A stretch of DNA of 64,000 bases, taken from Siphonodentalium dalli (lineage: Eukaryota; Mollusca; Scaphopoda; Gadilida; Siphonodentaliidae). A program made the position numbers and the translations under genes. Numbering within the stretch: the first letter of the stretch is position 1; each line of letters starts with the position of its first letter. Location: contig CP136063.1 of NCBI GenBank assembly GCA_032622095.1, positions 35,066,106-35,130,105 on the forward strand. The letters are read 5' to 3'. The notes beneath the pieces were generated by a model. It ran no database searches and had not been told where the DNA came from. It was given only the letters and a program-made list of their open reading frames with translations. Below are positions 10,990-23,499 of the stretch, in pieces.

Positions 10990-11210
10990 CCCCCATGAGG
11001 GTGGTTTCCTGTCAGTCCTACCAGACGTATATCATACCCTATCAGGCCACTTCCAGTTACTGTTGCTACTGGTGTGACCTGTTACTGCAAAACCACTTCA
11101 AGTCAGCCTGCATTTGTACGTATGGTTATGATTGGTCCATGGACACAATGCACCGACTGGAAAGAGTTCACCTCGTGCGAGACTTGGCTGGGGATTAAAG
11201 GGTACTGAAC
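10990..11210 (+). other. Conserved segment shared by elements A and B
   Basis: About 220 bp here match 50740-50950 of element B closely, in inverted orientation. One frame is open in both (ending TWLGIKGY, with QCTDWKEFTS before it), but the differences include amino-acid changes in every frame, and an alternative frame is stopped in B. It could be a captured exon or structural DNA. Function unknown. Confidence 0.4.
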
Positions 11211-12130
11211 ACTAACTCCGTACACTAAAGTACTGTACACTAAAGTACACTCGTGTGCTCTACGAATGATGCAAACAACATTGCAATTATAATGGAAATT
11301 AATAAACGGCTAGAGTCATAAATAAATTTTCATTATAATTACCATGTTATTTTATTCGTTCATAAAGCACAGGAGTGTATTTTGCACTAATACATGTCTC
11401 AAATTCATTCATTTGTTGCATAAACTCTGTGAAGTATAAACGGAGATGGTCACACAAATGGTCGGATTTAGTGTACAGTCCCCCTTTAAAGGCACGTGAG
11501 ACCTTAGTTGTCGAAAATATTCATATTTGTTCTAATCACCGTAAACAGAAAAACATTAAAACGCATAGTTTCGTTCATATATACCATGACCATCACGTAA
11601 ACAGCATGTTATCACAAAGACCTACTATATGTTACCTAAGCAAGGGCCTGATTGTGTTACAGAAGACAGCACAATGCTACTGGCTAATCACACACAAATG
11701 GCATAAACGCTCTTTATTAGTTCCATATCAGGAATTCACCAACAAAGAACGCTCTTTATGTTTACCATCACAATATAAACAAACACCAGAAAAGTTACTT
11801 TTTATGCTTTTGTTTACATAACAATGGTCAAACATTAGACAATAACATACTGTTGATGCGATATTTCTTATTTGTATACGGACACAGTCTGTCTACATTT
11901 TGATGTTCTTTCTGTTTGTTGAGGTTTTTGACCGGTGGAAATATTTTCAAAGGATACCCACCGCCAAGGCCAACCGTACCTTTAAGCTATCCATGTCCAG
12001 CCAAGCCCGACAGAAAAATCAACCGCCACCCAAAGAGGGCACGTCCTTTCTCTGGGCGGCGACTCTGAGCAATGAATGGGAATGAAAATGACCGCTAACT
12101 GGTGTTGAGTTCTTTATATCTATATTATCT
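11211..12130. other. Internal DNA of element A
   Basis: Contains inverted TTTAATTTCCATTATAAT-type stretches near 11280-11345 and text shared with B at the inner right border (GACTCTGAGCAATGAATGGG). The ORFs here have no recognisable family and are not treated as genes. Confidence 0.45.
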
Positions 12131-12470
12131 AAGTCCTCTCCTAATTAGGACTTACTACCTCCTAATTAGGACTTACTATCTCCCAATTAGGAGTCACTAT
12201 CTCCTAATTAGGACTTACTATGTCCTAATTAGGAGATACTAAGTCCTAATTAGGACTTACTATCTCCTAACTAGGACTTACTATCTCCTAATTAAGACTT
12301 ACTATCTCCTAATTAAGACTTACTATCTCCTAATTAGGATTTACTATGTCCTAATTAGGACTTACTATCTCCTACTTAGGACTTACTATCTCCTAATTAG
12401 GACATAGCTATCTCATAATTAGGAGTTACTATCTCCTAATTAGGACTTACGATCTCCTAATTAGGACATA
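12131..12470 (-). repeat. Right TCCTAATTAGGA array of element A
   Basis: About 16 units with CTTACTATC-type spacers, the opposite polarity to the left array, leading to the terminal GGGACCCAAATTTTTATT, TGTGGCACC and CGCTTCCATA block. Confidence 0.9.
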
Positions 12471-12573
12471 CTGGGACCCAAATTTTTATTTTTATGTGGC
12501 ACCAATACGCTTCCATAGTTTTCAATATGATATGCTAGGGACTCACAGATGCTAGACAATGAGCCGTGCGATT

Positions 12574-13713
12574 TAGTGATGCGGACCGGAACGGACCACC
12601 TTGGGTGGTCCGGTCCACTGCCAAGGCGGTCCAGTTTGGTCCGGCCCAGACCATTCCGGTCCGGTTCACATGCCTGGACCGGTCCAAAATGGTCCGGTCC
12701 ACCTATAATAGGCTATATGTTAATGAATTCTGTTTTATCAAAGTTTTTACTCTGTATAGTACAAACTATAAGGTTACTAAGTTCAGTGCATTGCAATGAG
12801 TCAATATATGTTAAAAAGTACATTGTTTGCCGATTGTATGCATCATTGTCTGTCTCTGGTGGGATATACTGGGAACGATGCACGATAATAGTATTTCTAG
12901 TAATGCGAACATGCATTAATTAAATGTATTGGACAGATATATAGCTAGGGCCAGAATGTGTTATAACCAATCTAACATGGCACTTAACTGATCGTATATA
13001 TTATGTGCATGATTCGTATCATACTTATGATCATTAAATTGAAATTTAAACGAAACAACTATACTGATGACAATTATACAAATGTGTATTAATATGACTA
13101 CTACATTAATATTGGAGTCTTGGAGATTGTGATGGCTGATTGTATAGTCCTGACAATTAGTTATATTCCTAAGTACAACTACTACTGGATTAATGTGACT
13201 GTCTTGTGTATGTACTATGTAATGTTGTTTGCATGTTTCTTCGATAACTATAACTGTGAAAAACAATAAATACTCAATTCGATATCCATCCAAATTGATT
13301 AGTTGATGATATGTTACACTGTTTATGACAAATAGTTCCATATATACTCATCCAGTTGCATGTTTGTCGCACTGCCAGCGTGCTACATAGTGTTGGCCAG
13401 TGTTACACAAATACATTATAAGGAAAGTGACATGTACAAAGTTCATCTATACATTGTTTTCTTGGCATCAAACGTTTAATAGAGATTAACCACTTGAATG
13501 CGTCAATACATCATTGCTAATTTATATGACGGCAAATATGCAATAATATTCGCGATAGTTTATTATAACTGAAGTAAAATAGTGGACCGGACCGGAGAGT
13601 ACCGGACCGGCGGCAAAAAGCGGTCTGTTCCGGTCCAGTGACAGCCGGTCCGGACCAGACCGCGGTCCACCCCTGGACCGGACTGGTCCAAAGCGGTCCG
13701 GTCCGCATCATTA
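12574..13713. mobile_element. hAT-type non-autonomous element with GGTCC-rich ends
   Basis: The 8-bp duplication GTGCGATT flanks it exactly (12566-12573 and 13714-13721). The ends are TAGTGATGCGGACC and GGTCCGCATCATTA. About 120 bp at each end is dense in GGACCGG/CCGGTCC motifs in both orientations (12580-12705 and 13583-13706). The 870-bp AT-rich middle has no transposase. TSD length and terminus fit the hAT superfamily. Confidence 0.85.
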
Positions 13714-13886
13714 GTGCGATTTGACGAAAAGTCAAGTGAAGCTAAAATCCATGATGATGTCTTATTAACATGACAACGAGAGGCCGACCACGATCGGCAG
13801 ATGTTTAACCCATACCTTGGCGATAGCGTTTAGCTGTTTTCATAAATCCTTACACCAACCTTTTCAACAATTCACACCTTACTATG

Positions 13887-14304
13887 AAAGCTACTCGATC
13901 CGATTAAGCACCCCCAGTTACTATTTATTTGGCTTCGGGGGTAAAAAATATATTATTCAAATCGAGGAACCCATTAATCAAAGCTCAGAGTAACCAGATA
14001 TCAATTTTTTAAATCTATTATCTTTAACCACCTGGAATATTTAGTGGTCGTATAAAAGTCGATGACCAAATAGCAGATGAAGATGAATAACTCTAAAATC
14101 AAGTGCCTTTTTTGACAAACCAGCAAAATTTCATTGTACAAAATGTTGATTAATAACAGGTTTTGGGCAATTTAATACTATAGTGGACTGTGGTTAGCAT
14201 TATTTTTGGGCAATTAATCGATTCTGATAACTGAAGCGGCATTTCAAAAAAACTTGTTGTTGGAATCTGATAATATGGGGACCATCAAATCGGATTGAGT
14301 ACCT
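13887..14304. mobile_element. TTAA-type MITE, copy 3 (decayed left end)
   Basis: The right end reads CGGATTGAGTACCT followed by TTAA. The left end (CTACTCGATCCG) is a decayed inverse. Internal blocks (TTTGGCTTCGGGGGTAAAAA, ATCGAGGAACCCAT, CAAAGCTCAGAG) are shared with 43008-43484 and 45549-46017. TTAA targets suit piggyBac- or Kolobok-mobilised MITEs. Confidence 0.75.
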
Positions 14305-15180
14305 TTAAGTTCACAAGTGGCATAAGACTTATTGGGCACCTTCCATATGAACATGTATATGCCATTCGATTCCAACCTATTAAGTCACTTTAAAATAGAT
14401 ATATAGTCTTATAGAGCTCAGTCCATAGACAGGCAGAAGAACCATACTTAACAATTAAAGATAAAATAATTTAAAAATTTAGTAAAGTATGATTGATAAT
14501 GATTGGATATAACATACTTTAATGCATAATTATGAGATAACTAGAGGTGGGATATGACATTGAAGATATTAGAGTCATTACATTGGATACTGTATGTCTA
14601 TGGAATGGGTGGGTTAATTTTGTTAACATTTTAAAGCAATTAAACCAAATGATTAGGGTGTGTTATCATAAACTATGACTTGAAATATAAATATAATCAA
14701 TGACAAATATTTGAGTTATGAAATGAGATAGCAAGGGGTTGATCTTAATCACACTAATGAAGTGATCTAAATAGTCTATAAATGCATGTAATTGGATTTA
14801 GAAGCCCACACAATAAGTCAGTCTCAAGCATACAAGCAACATTATTATTATCCTGCACCCCAAATGCAATAAAGGGAATTTCAAAATAAGACATTTCCTC
14901 TAATGTTTTTAGAAATCCTTACTGAACCTGGCTCAAAGTGAAAGATATAATTTAATATCTGCCTATCGGATATAATTTGTCTATGGAATGGGTTAATTTT
15001 AATCCCAAAATCCATGCAAGACCAGAGAGCTATGTGGGAGTTGATCAATCCTAAGCAGACATTGTCCACACACTATGGAAATGCAATAAACAACAGATAG
15101 CCATTCAAGTGCAGCAGTATCAGATTTCATTATCGAACTGTATTTTAGGTGGAGAAACTGACATACCAAATGTGGTTCTG
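14305..15180. other. AT-rich intergenic DNA
   Basis: No gene, transposon end or structured repeat that I can support. Short ORFs look like chance. Confidence 0.4.
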
Positions 15181-15483
15181 ATCAGAAAACTTTATTTTTA
15201 GTTGTCATAGAATTCGGGAATTCTAAGTCGAAAAAGGGCCATAACTCCGTAAAAAAAAGTCTGATCAAATATTCGAACTCGATCTGTATTTTGGTCTGAG
15301 AGACTCATATACAAAATTTGGTTCTGATCAGTTAGAAAATGTTCAAGTTATCGCAGCATGCGTAAAGTGTCTACGGACAGACAGACAGACGGACACAGAC
15401 AGACGACGGACGGACTAACGACGAGTGGTCAATCCGGACGTCGACATTATGTGTACCATACTATGGTATGGGTACACATAAAA
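15181..15483. repeat. Dispersed repeat ending in CATACTATGG hairpin, copy 1
   Basis: Contains GGGCCATAACTC, TCGAACTCGATCTG, a GACAGACAGAC-rich stretch, CGAGTGGTCAATCCGGAC and a terminal ACCATACTATGGTATGGGT hairpin. The same order of blocks recurs at 17440-17690. Non-coding. Confidence 0.65.
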
Positions 15484-16037
15484 AGGTATCAAATTCTAAC
15501 AATATAGCATACAGATGAGCCACCTCACTGCTGAGTGTGCTGACCCATTAATATCAATTATATATCACAGCAGTCAACAATCACAAGAATTGTGTATGTT
15601 GAGCACTGACTTCTCTATTAAAACAATAACAATTATAATGACCCCAGACGATCTGAAGATATCACTCTATAGCACAGATGTCCAAGTCTCACTGTTAATA
15701 CCATGTGTTGTTTATTGTTGAATCTTAATTTTAAATTAGATACCATAGCTTTCTTTATCAGATTATTTGCACATCAAATGGCATAAGAGACATCAGAAAA
15801 TATTATAGACTTATCAATAGCGAAGTAGTCCAAAGTCATGGGATGGAATTGGTGAATTGGGTTTAAAGTTGCTCCAAACAAATTTACCAGTACATAACAC
15901 AAGATTATGGACCGATTTAAACCAAATTTGGTGTGGTGACTCGGGGTACCCTTAGCAGAGTTATAATGGTGTTAGTTTTTCAATTTTTTTTACTTTAAAT
16001 AATTTTTTTTTTAATTATTTAAACAAAATATATTTTA
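15484..16037. other. AT-rich intergenic DNA with homopolymers
   Basis: Holds poly-T and poly-A runs near 15975-16030. I see no gene. The short ORF at 15515-15721 has no recognisable family. Confidence 0.4.
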
Positions 16038-16735
16038 TCACATAATTTGGCCATACAAGCAGTTTCATAATTATCGGTAATAGACACGTTTAATATCAGC
16101 GCGAGCAATGACGTCATGGCGTTCTTCAAATAACTTGCGATCGCTGTAGTTTATGATTGTTGTTTTCGATGAATATTTCGCGTTGATTCGGGTTTATTTG
16201 ATCATGTGATAAAAGGTATCTCACACTCGTCCTATTTTATACGTAATTTATCAACCTCGTCCTCTAAATTCTATTTGAGCCTCAGTAAACCTCGGCTCAA
16301 ATCGAATTTAGTGAACTCGGTTGATAAATTCCGTATAAAATAGAAACTTATGTGAGATCCTCTATTTATTATATATTATTTTTATTTATCACATAATTTG
16401 GCCATAAAAGCAGTTTCATAATTATCGGTAATAGACACGTTTAATATCAGCGCGTGCGATGACGTCACGGCGTTCTTCAAATAACTTTCGATCGCTGTAG
16501 TTTATGATTGTTGTTTTAGATGAATATTTCGCGTTGCTTCGGGTTTATTTGATCATGTGATAAAAGGTATCTCACACTCGTCCTACTTTATACGTAATTT
16601 ATCAACCTCGTCCTCTAAATTCTATTTGAGCCTCGGTAAACCTCGGCTCAAATCGAATTTAGTGAACTCGGTTGATAAATTCAGTATAAAATAGAAACTC
16701 ATGTGAGATCCTCTATTTATCATATGACTCAATCA
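16038..16735. repeat. Two direct copies of a palindrome-containing element
   Basis: Two copies about 351 bp apart (starting CATAATTTGGCCATA at 16041 and 16392) are almost identical. Each contains an inner palindrome: AGGTATCTCACACTCGTCCT with its inverse ATGTGAGATCCT, and ATTTGAGCC/GGCTCAAAT at the centre. It is a MITE-like unit duplicated in tandem. Confidence 0.75.
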
Positions 16736-17439
16736 TTATTTTTGTTGGAAACTATGTCATAAATCAATTTCATATCAATTACTAATTCATATCACCTTCC
16801 GATAATTTGATTGGTTTGTTGACAAAAAGTGTGTTCTGATTGGCTGAATGGCAGCGGGGGCCGAGCCGCATTTCTGACTAAATGCAGGTCAAATTCGTGC
16901 GCGTCAATCAAAATCGAACTATTTTTGAAAAGCAAAACAAATACACGAATCAACGCGATGCCAAATTTTTCGCAATTATAATCTTGAAATATATAGTTTT
17001 GGACATTGTCATATGATAAATAGAATATGTGATTTGTATTTATCTAATAAACATACGATATAATGTCACAAACTGAGAACAGAATAGCGCACTATATCTT
17101 CGCGTGCATATTATTTCAGCTAGTTCACCAGGTGTAATTGGGCTTCCGGTGCAATGAAGTGATGTCACATTAACCTTTTGCTGCCGATGTCATATAGCTA
17201 TTTAGTGATTTGTGTGCGTTTTGGACATCATAATCAATTTATAGGTGTCATATGTAAATAGAATATGTAATTCTTGTTTCTCTCATATGATGTTTATGAA
17301 ACTCGTCACGAATTTTCAGTTTTCTCTCTTTCTATCATATGAGAGAAACACTCATTTCATATCCTCTATTTATTCATATTTTTTTTTTTTTGGATAAATT
17401 CAGCAAGGAATTTGTTTTTGTTTTTTGAGTGAATATATT
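16736..17439. other. AT-rich DNA with weak inverted repeats
   Basis: CATATGATAAATAGAATATG near 17010 and related inverted text at 17245-17370 (TATGAGAGAAACA/TTTCTCTCATATG) suggest another degraded foldback element. No coding signal. Confidence 0.4.
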
Positions 17440-17690
17440 TTTTAGAAAAAGGGCCATAACTCAGTTAAATATAGTCAGATCAAACCCATATTCGAACTCG
17501 ATCTGGGCTGAGAAACTCACATACTAAATTTGGTTGCAATCAGATAGAAAATGTTTGAGTTATCGCACCATGCGTAAAGTGTCTACAGACAGACAGACGG
17601 ACTGACGGACTAACGACGACGAGTGGTCAATCCGGACAACGACAATCTGTTTACCATACTATGGTATGGGTAAACATAAAAAAGGAACAT
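17440..17690. repeat. Dispersed repeat ending in CATACTATGG hairpin, copy 2
   Basis: Same blocks and order as 15181-15483: GGGCCATAACTCAG, CGAACTCGATCTGGG, GCGTAAAGTGTCTAC, CAGACAGACGG, GAGTGGTCAATCCGGAC and the terminal ACCATACTATGGTATGGGT. Confidence 0.65.
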
Positions 17691-17696
17691 TCTCAT

Positions 17697-18475
17697 CTAG
17701 GCAATGCAATGAACATACATGAAATTTGGTGATTATCAGATGATAAATGTAGCCTGCACTGAAGGAATTGCTGAAGAAATCCAATATGGCTGCCTTGGTG
17801 GCCATATTGGATTATATATACAACATGCTAACAAATTTTGGATTGATGAAACGTGACTAAAAGGCCGTGTTCTCATATATATATTACAATGAACAACCAT
17901 ATGAAATTTGATTATGATTGGATCATAAATGTGACATGTCATTTGTGCAGAAGGAATATCTGAGAAATCCAAGATGGCTGCCATGGTGGCCATTTTGGAT
18001 TGATGGAACGTGGCAAGCCTATATCATTTGGTGATGATTGGATGATACGTGTGACCTGTAGCCTGTGCGAAGGAATTGCTGAAGAAAATCTCGGGAAATC
18101 AAAGATGGCCACCATGGCGGCTATTTTAGATTACGGAACGGGACCAAAAGGGGATGTTCTCATCTAGGCATTGAGATGAACAAGCATATGAAATTTGGCT
18201 ATGATTGGATGATAAATGTGACTTGTAGCCTGTGCTGAAGGAATTGCTGAAGAAATCCAAGATGGCTGCACAGCGGCCATTTTGGTCTACGGAAAGTGAC
18301 CAAAAGGGGATATTCTCATCTAGGCATTGAGATGAACAAGCATATAAAATTTGGTGATGATCGGATGAGAAATGCAGCCTGTAGTCTGTGCAGAAGGAAA
18401 TTGTTAACAGACTCAGACTTCCGCACGGGCGATGACAATAGCTTATTTTGACTTCGTCAAGGTAAGCTAATGAAC
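17697..18475. repeat. Pearl-like tandem array, second family
   Basis: About four units of roughly 190 bp built on AAGATGGCTGCC, GGCGGCCATTTTGG, TTCTCATCTAGGCATTGAG, AAATTTGGTGATGATTGGAT and GTGACCTGTAGCCTGTGC. The right edge reads GACAATAGCTTATTTTGAC, then TTCGTC and AGGTAAGCTAA, a short hairpin followed by CTAA, like Helitron/Helentron 3' ends. ORFs across it are repeat artefacts. Confidence 0.7.
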
Positions 18476-19690
18476 AAGACGACCAAAAAAAATGGAGCGA
18501 GTCCGCCAAAATGACACAATTCAACTTAGGACCAGATGACCATGGGAGTTACCAGGGGGTATAATGGGATGTGCCCTAGAATTCTACACTTCAAAGTTAT
18601 TGTGAAAACAATACCAAAATGACTTATCTACATCCACACAGTAAATAAAATATGTCTGATATTATCAGTGTTATTGGTGGAGGAAACCACATTCATAGGA
18701 AACCATATATTTAATATTAGTCGCCACTATCGTGAGACTTAAAACATAAATGATATCAGAAAATCATAATAAAAATAATACATATCGCATGAAACATCCA
18801 AAATATCACAAAATAAGCTAAAAATCCATGCTAAATTTCTTGGCATACACCACTAGTGTGACAAGTGCGCATACGTGACACTTCACATGATATTATTACG
18901 TGGTTGACACACACTGAAGTAGAAACAATCAGTGGGTGGTGAACTTCAGACAATCATTCTCGCGTTGATCAATGACATTCTCCAATCACATCAATACCAA
19001 TAACCAATTTGTAGCTCGCCACAGAATTACAAGAACTATATATTTTGATCGGAGGGCAGTGAAACCAATTAATCAGTGTCATTTCGTATTTTCTTATAGC
19101 CGGTTGGATTTTTTAAATTACACAAACACTGTAAAACGCTTGTTTTATTCATGTGATATGCATGATCTGCCACTTGTTATGTCGGTATATCATAATTATG
19201 AAAGGAGTTTGATGAAGTTCAGTCGATTCACAATGAGGGGTCAGCCTCGTTGTGAATCACTTGAACTTAATTGTTCATAAAATATGATATCCAGGCATAA
19301 CAAATTGAAGATCCTCTATATATATATACATTTATCAGATATTTATATAATGAAATAATAAAGACGTCTTGTCACATTATATATTGATCACAAAACTTGT
19401 GACGTTCCAACAACATGGTTCCTAGTGATTAGTGATGGTGTGGAATAAATTCAAACCAAACACTTGTAAAAGTAGGTTGAATGCATTGGATACAATACAG
19501 TCTAATTAAAATTGACTGTGAGTCAAATATATTTGATATTACGTATAAACACATTAGCATCCAATATCATATCCCTTTAGAAGATGTTGTCCAATCAAAT
19601 CACTTTACTATCAATTCAAATCTTAGCGGAATTCCATATATTATACCTACAAGGGCACCGCTGGGACGGCGGCTTAATACGCCCGTTGTT
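18476..19690. other. Intergenic DNA with one hairpin
   Basis: No gene supported. A 37-bp hairpin (GATTCACAATGAGG/CCTCGTTGTGAATC) lies at 19222-19258. The rest is AT-rich without recognised repeats. Confidence 0.4.
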
Positions 19691-20995
19691 TGGGCATAAA
19701 AATTGGCATGACGAAAAAGCACAAATTTAATAGTAGGGTCTTAACTCAAGATACAATTATTGTAAACTTAATTTATTAGACAGAAAAATAATTTTCCATT
19801 TTTTGTGTGATTTTTACACTGATTTCTAAGTAAAAATAAGGATATAACTTTAATAAAAATCACCGGACCTGGCCCATATTCGAACTTGACCTGAATTTTG
19901 ATATGATTCAGTCACATAACAAGTTTGGTTGTGATAAAGTAATCCTTACTCAAGTTAACGATCGGAAACAATAAATTTGGGAAATTCCAAATCAAAATTA
20001 GGATGCAACTTTTTTTTTAAATCATCGGTTTGGGCCCAAATGCGAACTTGACCTGTATTTTGATATTATTGAGTCACATACCAAGTTTGGTTGTGATAAA
20101 GTCATCCTTACTCAAGTTAAATCATTGGAAACCATAAATTTGGGGTATTCTAAGTCAAAATAAAAGGTCGGTAGACCTCATGTCCGCCTCTGCGTCGGCT
20201 TAATACGACCGTTGTTTAACTCTGGTGAAAATTGGCGGACGGAACCCAAATTTGAACTTGACCTGTGTTTTGCTGGGAGAAAGTCACATATCAAATTTGG
20301 TTTGGATCTGATTAATTCTACTAAAGTTATCATCCGGAAACCAACTTTCCGAGTATTATACGTCGAAAAAAAGGCCATAACTCTCGCAAAAATTATCGGA
20401 ACTGGACCTGTATTTCGATATAAGTATTAATCCACAAAAAAACGGGTTTTTCTAATAAACAATCAAAAATCAAATTATCATCCGGAAACCAAAAAAATAG
20501 TAGAAAAACTGAATTTTCCGAGTGGAAAAAGGGGCATAACTCTACCAAAAATGGTCGGGCAGAACTTGACCTGTGTTTTGCTGGGAGAAAGTAATATACC
20601 AAATTTGAATCCGATAAACTCTACTAAAATTATCATCCGGAAAACAACTTTCAGGGGTTTTCTAAGTCAAAAAAGTCGAAAAAGGAGCATAACTCTGGTG
20701 AAAATTGGCGGGCGGAACACAAATTCGAACTTGATCTGTCTTTTCTGCTAATAAACCCACATACCATATTTAATTTAATTTGGTTCATTCTAACTAAAGT
20801 TATCATCCAGAAACTTCGAACGGACGTACCTGCCGATTATAATAGTCCTCCGAACTCGGTGGGTCGGTGGACAATAAGGACGCAACTTTAATAAAAATCA
20901 TCGGTCTGGGCCCAAATTCGAACTTGACCTGTATTTTGATATTGTTGAGTCACATACCAAGTTTGGTTGAGATGAAATAAGTAAAACTGGAGTTA
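19691..20995. repeat. Degenerate tandem repeat of about 200-bp units
   Basis: Five or six diverged units contain CATAACTCTGGTGAAAATTG, GCGGGCGGAAC, ACTTGACCTGTGTTTTG, AGTCACATACCAAATTTGGTT and AAAGTTATCATCCGGAAACC. It is related to the repeat at 9470-9780. ORFs on both strands are derived from it. Confidence 0.7.
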
Positions 20996-21450
20996 ACGAT
21001 CTTTTTCAAACGGGCGTATACAAATAGATATCCGAAATCCCAACAGGTGCTCACCGGCGAGGAAACATAATTTTTTACATTAAATCAAGACATTGGCTTC
21101 AAAGGGCTTGTTATCTCCGCCATTGTGTGTGCACAGTGAAACAAAACCAAAAATATGTTTTATTTTTAACTCATAAATGCTGCATTCTTATTAATAGCAT
21201 TGGGAATGTCGCTTCACGTTAAAAATAGAATTGGATGCCAATGTCTTTAGACGTAATATCAGATGTATTTAACAGGATACAATACAACATGTTAAAATAC
21301 ACACATGCATTTAAATGTTCCGATCATTCGATATTTGAACATTAAATAACATCACAATTAAGATCATACATGTCAGATCTCGTAACATATATTTTATAAT
21401 AAAATAATATAACTCAAAATATTGCATATGTAATATCAAATTATTCGCTG
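20996..21450. other. AT-rich flank of LINE relic
   Basis: No gene or structured repeat seen. Confidence 0.35.
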
Positions 21451-22146
21451 ATGTTACATCCATATTCATTTATAATAGAGGACCCAACTACAGCGGCCCA
21501 TCTACTAAATCAAGATATTGAAAAAGTTGTCAATTGGTCACCTCAATGGTTGATCACGTTCAACCCACTTAAAACCGAGGCATTAACAATTAGCAGGAAG
21601 AAAAATCGCCCGCAACACCCTCCTCTGACTATGGCTGAATCCCAAATAACAGAAGTAGACATGCAAAAACTCAATTTACTAAGACAGTTCAGATTTAGAC
21701 TAAATAGAAGAACCCTTGAGAAAATATATATATCCGTAATTAGACCCACATTGGAATATGCCAGTATGGGACGACTGTACAAAACAACATACTGTAGTGA
21801 TCTTATTGAAAACATTCAATACGAATCTAAGTATAAACTAAATGAACCAAAGCGTATAGCATCTCTTAAAGTGAAACACTAATACTACTGATCGTCTCGA
21901 AAAGCTCAGATACGTCAAACTAGAATGCGACTTGGATGCAGTAATCTTAATAATGAGTATTATGACCTACTCTTTAATCATCTTAGCGAAACGAATAAAT
22001 GTCAATGCGGTAACACAGAAACGTCAGACCATTTCCTATTATTTTGTCCACACTATGACAAACTTAGGCATGAACTATTTAGATTGATTGATTCTAACCC
22101 TTTAACATCGGAACTATTGTTATGCGGATCTCAGGAAACTAAATAG
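21451..22146 (+). pseudogene. LINE reverse-transcriptase C-terminal relic
   Basis: Two fragments in different frames. 21451-21882 has the post-catalytic RT/thumb signature of non-LTR elements (VVNWSPQWLITFNPLKTEAL, then EKIYISVIRPTLEYAS), with an internal deletion between them. 21925-22146 has the C-terminal zinc-knuckle-like motif (CQCGNTETSDHFLLFCPHYD). The YADD catalytic region, the endonuclease and the 5' part are missing. Jockey/CR1-group origin is likely but not resolved. Dead on arrival or long decayed. Confidence 0.85.
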
Positions 22147-23189
22147 TCATATATTCATGGCACACAGGAATATATAATACGCAGTAAACCCTTTTAGCAC
22201 AATTATATGACATATGCACTTTACTTTTGTAGCTAATATCTGAGAATAATATCTAACTCTGCATATGGAATGGTTTGCTAGAATGGACATATTCTAAATT
22301 CTAAAGACTAATGCATGAACATGAGCCACAGTAGTCATTATGCTTGTAATCATTATGTATCATTATTTATGTTTTTCTTTTTCAAATCAAATGTGCTCAT
22401 AATTGATCATTTTCGTCTCCATAATCTATCATTAAAGTAAACATCCATCAGGACATGCAGGGTCACACGAAACTCCATTAAAATGTTTTTTGTTACTCTT
22501 CAGGTCCTTTGATTAAATCAACCAAACAAACTGATTAATTATATCAAAATAAAAAAATCCTAAACTATTCGTCACATATAATCTATTATATCTTTTGTGA
22601 ATCAAACTTTTGAATCATGTTTAGGATATTTCAGCAAGATCGAGGAAATGGCTTAAATATAGACCAAATGTACACTGTTTTCGATTACGAAATTTACTCC
22701 ACGAGTAAGGTTTCAATTTTCAAGATGGCCGCCCACTCGCCTAACCACTTGTTGCCAAATCCTCTTTCAAATCTCATCTCATCAATCACCTTGTAATCAT
22801 TATTTGTGTCATGTTTGTATTTGATTTGAAATAAAATGATGCAATATGAATATCTGATCACGTACAAAAATGTATATTGATCAATATAAAAATTGAAATT
22901 TCACTGAATCGTGACACTCGTGACATATGAGGATTTATAGTTCCTGTATTAATATTGCCGAGAATAGCCTTTTATGGCTATTGTATCATTTTGTCTCGGT
23001 TAAAGCTGTCTGCTAATCAACTAAATTGCAGACATCAAAATATATATTGAAAATACAGTTCAAACAACAAGACATGTTTTCAAACACATTGACACAACAA
23101 TTCACCAGATTGTCTTTTCAATAGCTTATAAAGTTATACTGTATTTTAACAGATGTTTCCATTGATTAATAAAAACAGTGATCAAATTG
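22147..23189. other. AT-rich intergenic DNA
   Basis: No gene supported. The first part is the decayed 3' flank of the LINE relic. A CAAGATGGCCGCC fragment near 22720 is a pearl-type remnant. Confidence 0.4.
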
Positions 23190-23193
23190 TTAA

Positions 23194-23499
23194 GAAGGCG
23201 CCCCATTCGCGAATGTTAAAAAAAAATCTCAATTTCAAACTATCAATTTGAAGGAAGAAATCATTATCCTTTATCACTAATATATGCTATAATACTATAA
23301 TAACATATGTTTACCCTCACAATATGAGAGGTATGTTCTAAGTGATTTAAAAAAAATAAAAGTGAAAATTTGGCTGCCATGTCCACAGAGTTTGGCAGAA
23401 AATAGTTGCATAAAACACACTGCATTAGCACTGGTTTCTTCCTTCAAACTGATAGTGTGAAATTGAGATTGTCTGAAAATTCATGAATGGGGTGCCCCG
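23194..23499. mobile_element. TTAA-flanked MITE
   Basis: 306 bp with TTAA on both sides (23190-23193 and 23500-23503). Inverted arms of about 70 bp share CCCCATTC, AATCTCAATTTCA and ATTTGAAGGAAGAAA. There is a short AT-rich centre and no ORF. The TTAA target suits piggyBac- or Kolobok-type mobilisation. Confidence 0.75.

Larger units (their letters stand above)
9836..12517. mobile_element. Element A: non-autonomous relative of the giant transposon
   Basis: The 2682-bp element starts TATGGAAGCGTATTGG and ends in its inverse. Subterminal arrays of TCCTAATTAGGA units lie at 9881-10221 and 12131-12470. The inner borders are shared with element B in inverted order (left GATATAAAGAACTCAAC, then ATGTTCGTGGTCAG; right GGTGTTGAGTTC). 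It contains a relic of the integrase first exon (10572-10709, -) and a second stretch conserved in B (about 10990-11210). The left flank is TGATAT, and the matching TGATAT on the right lies 10 bp beyond the terminus (12528-12533). It sits inside the giant element. Confidence 0.85.

Noticed and set aside
11375-11821. 148-codon ORF in element A
   Set aside because: No recognisable domain and not shared as an open frame with element B.
20178-20751. Overlapping ORFs with CFAGRKSHIKFG-type text
   Set aside because: Derived from degenerate repeats of about 200 bp; no conserved frame.
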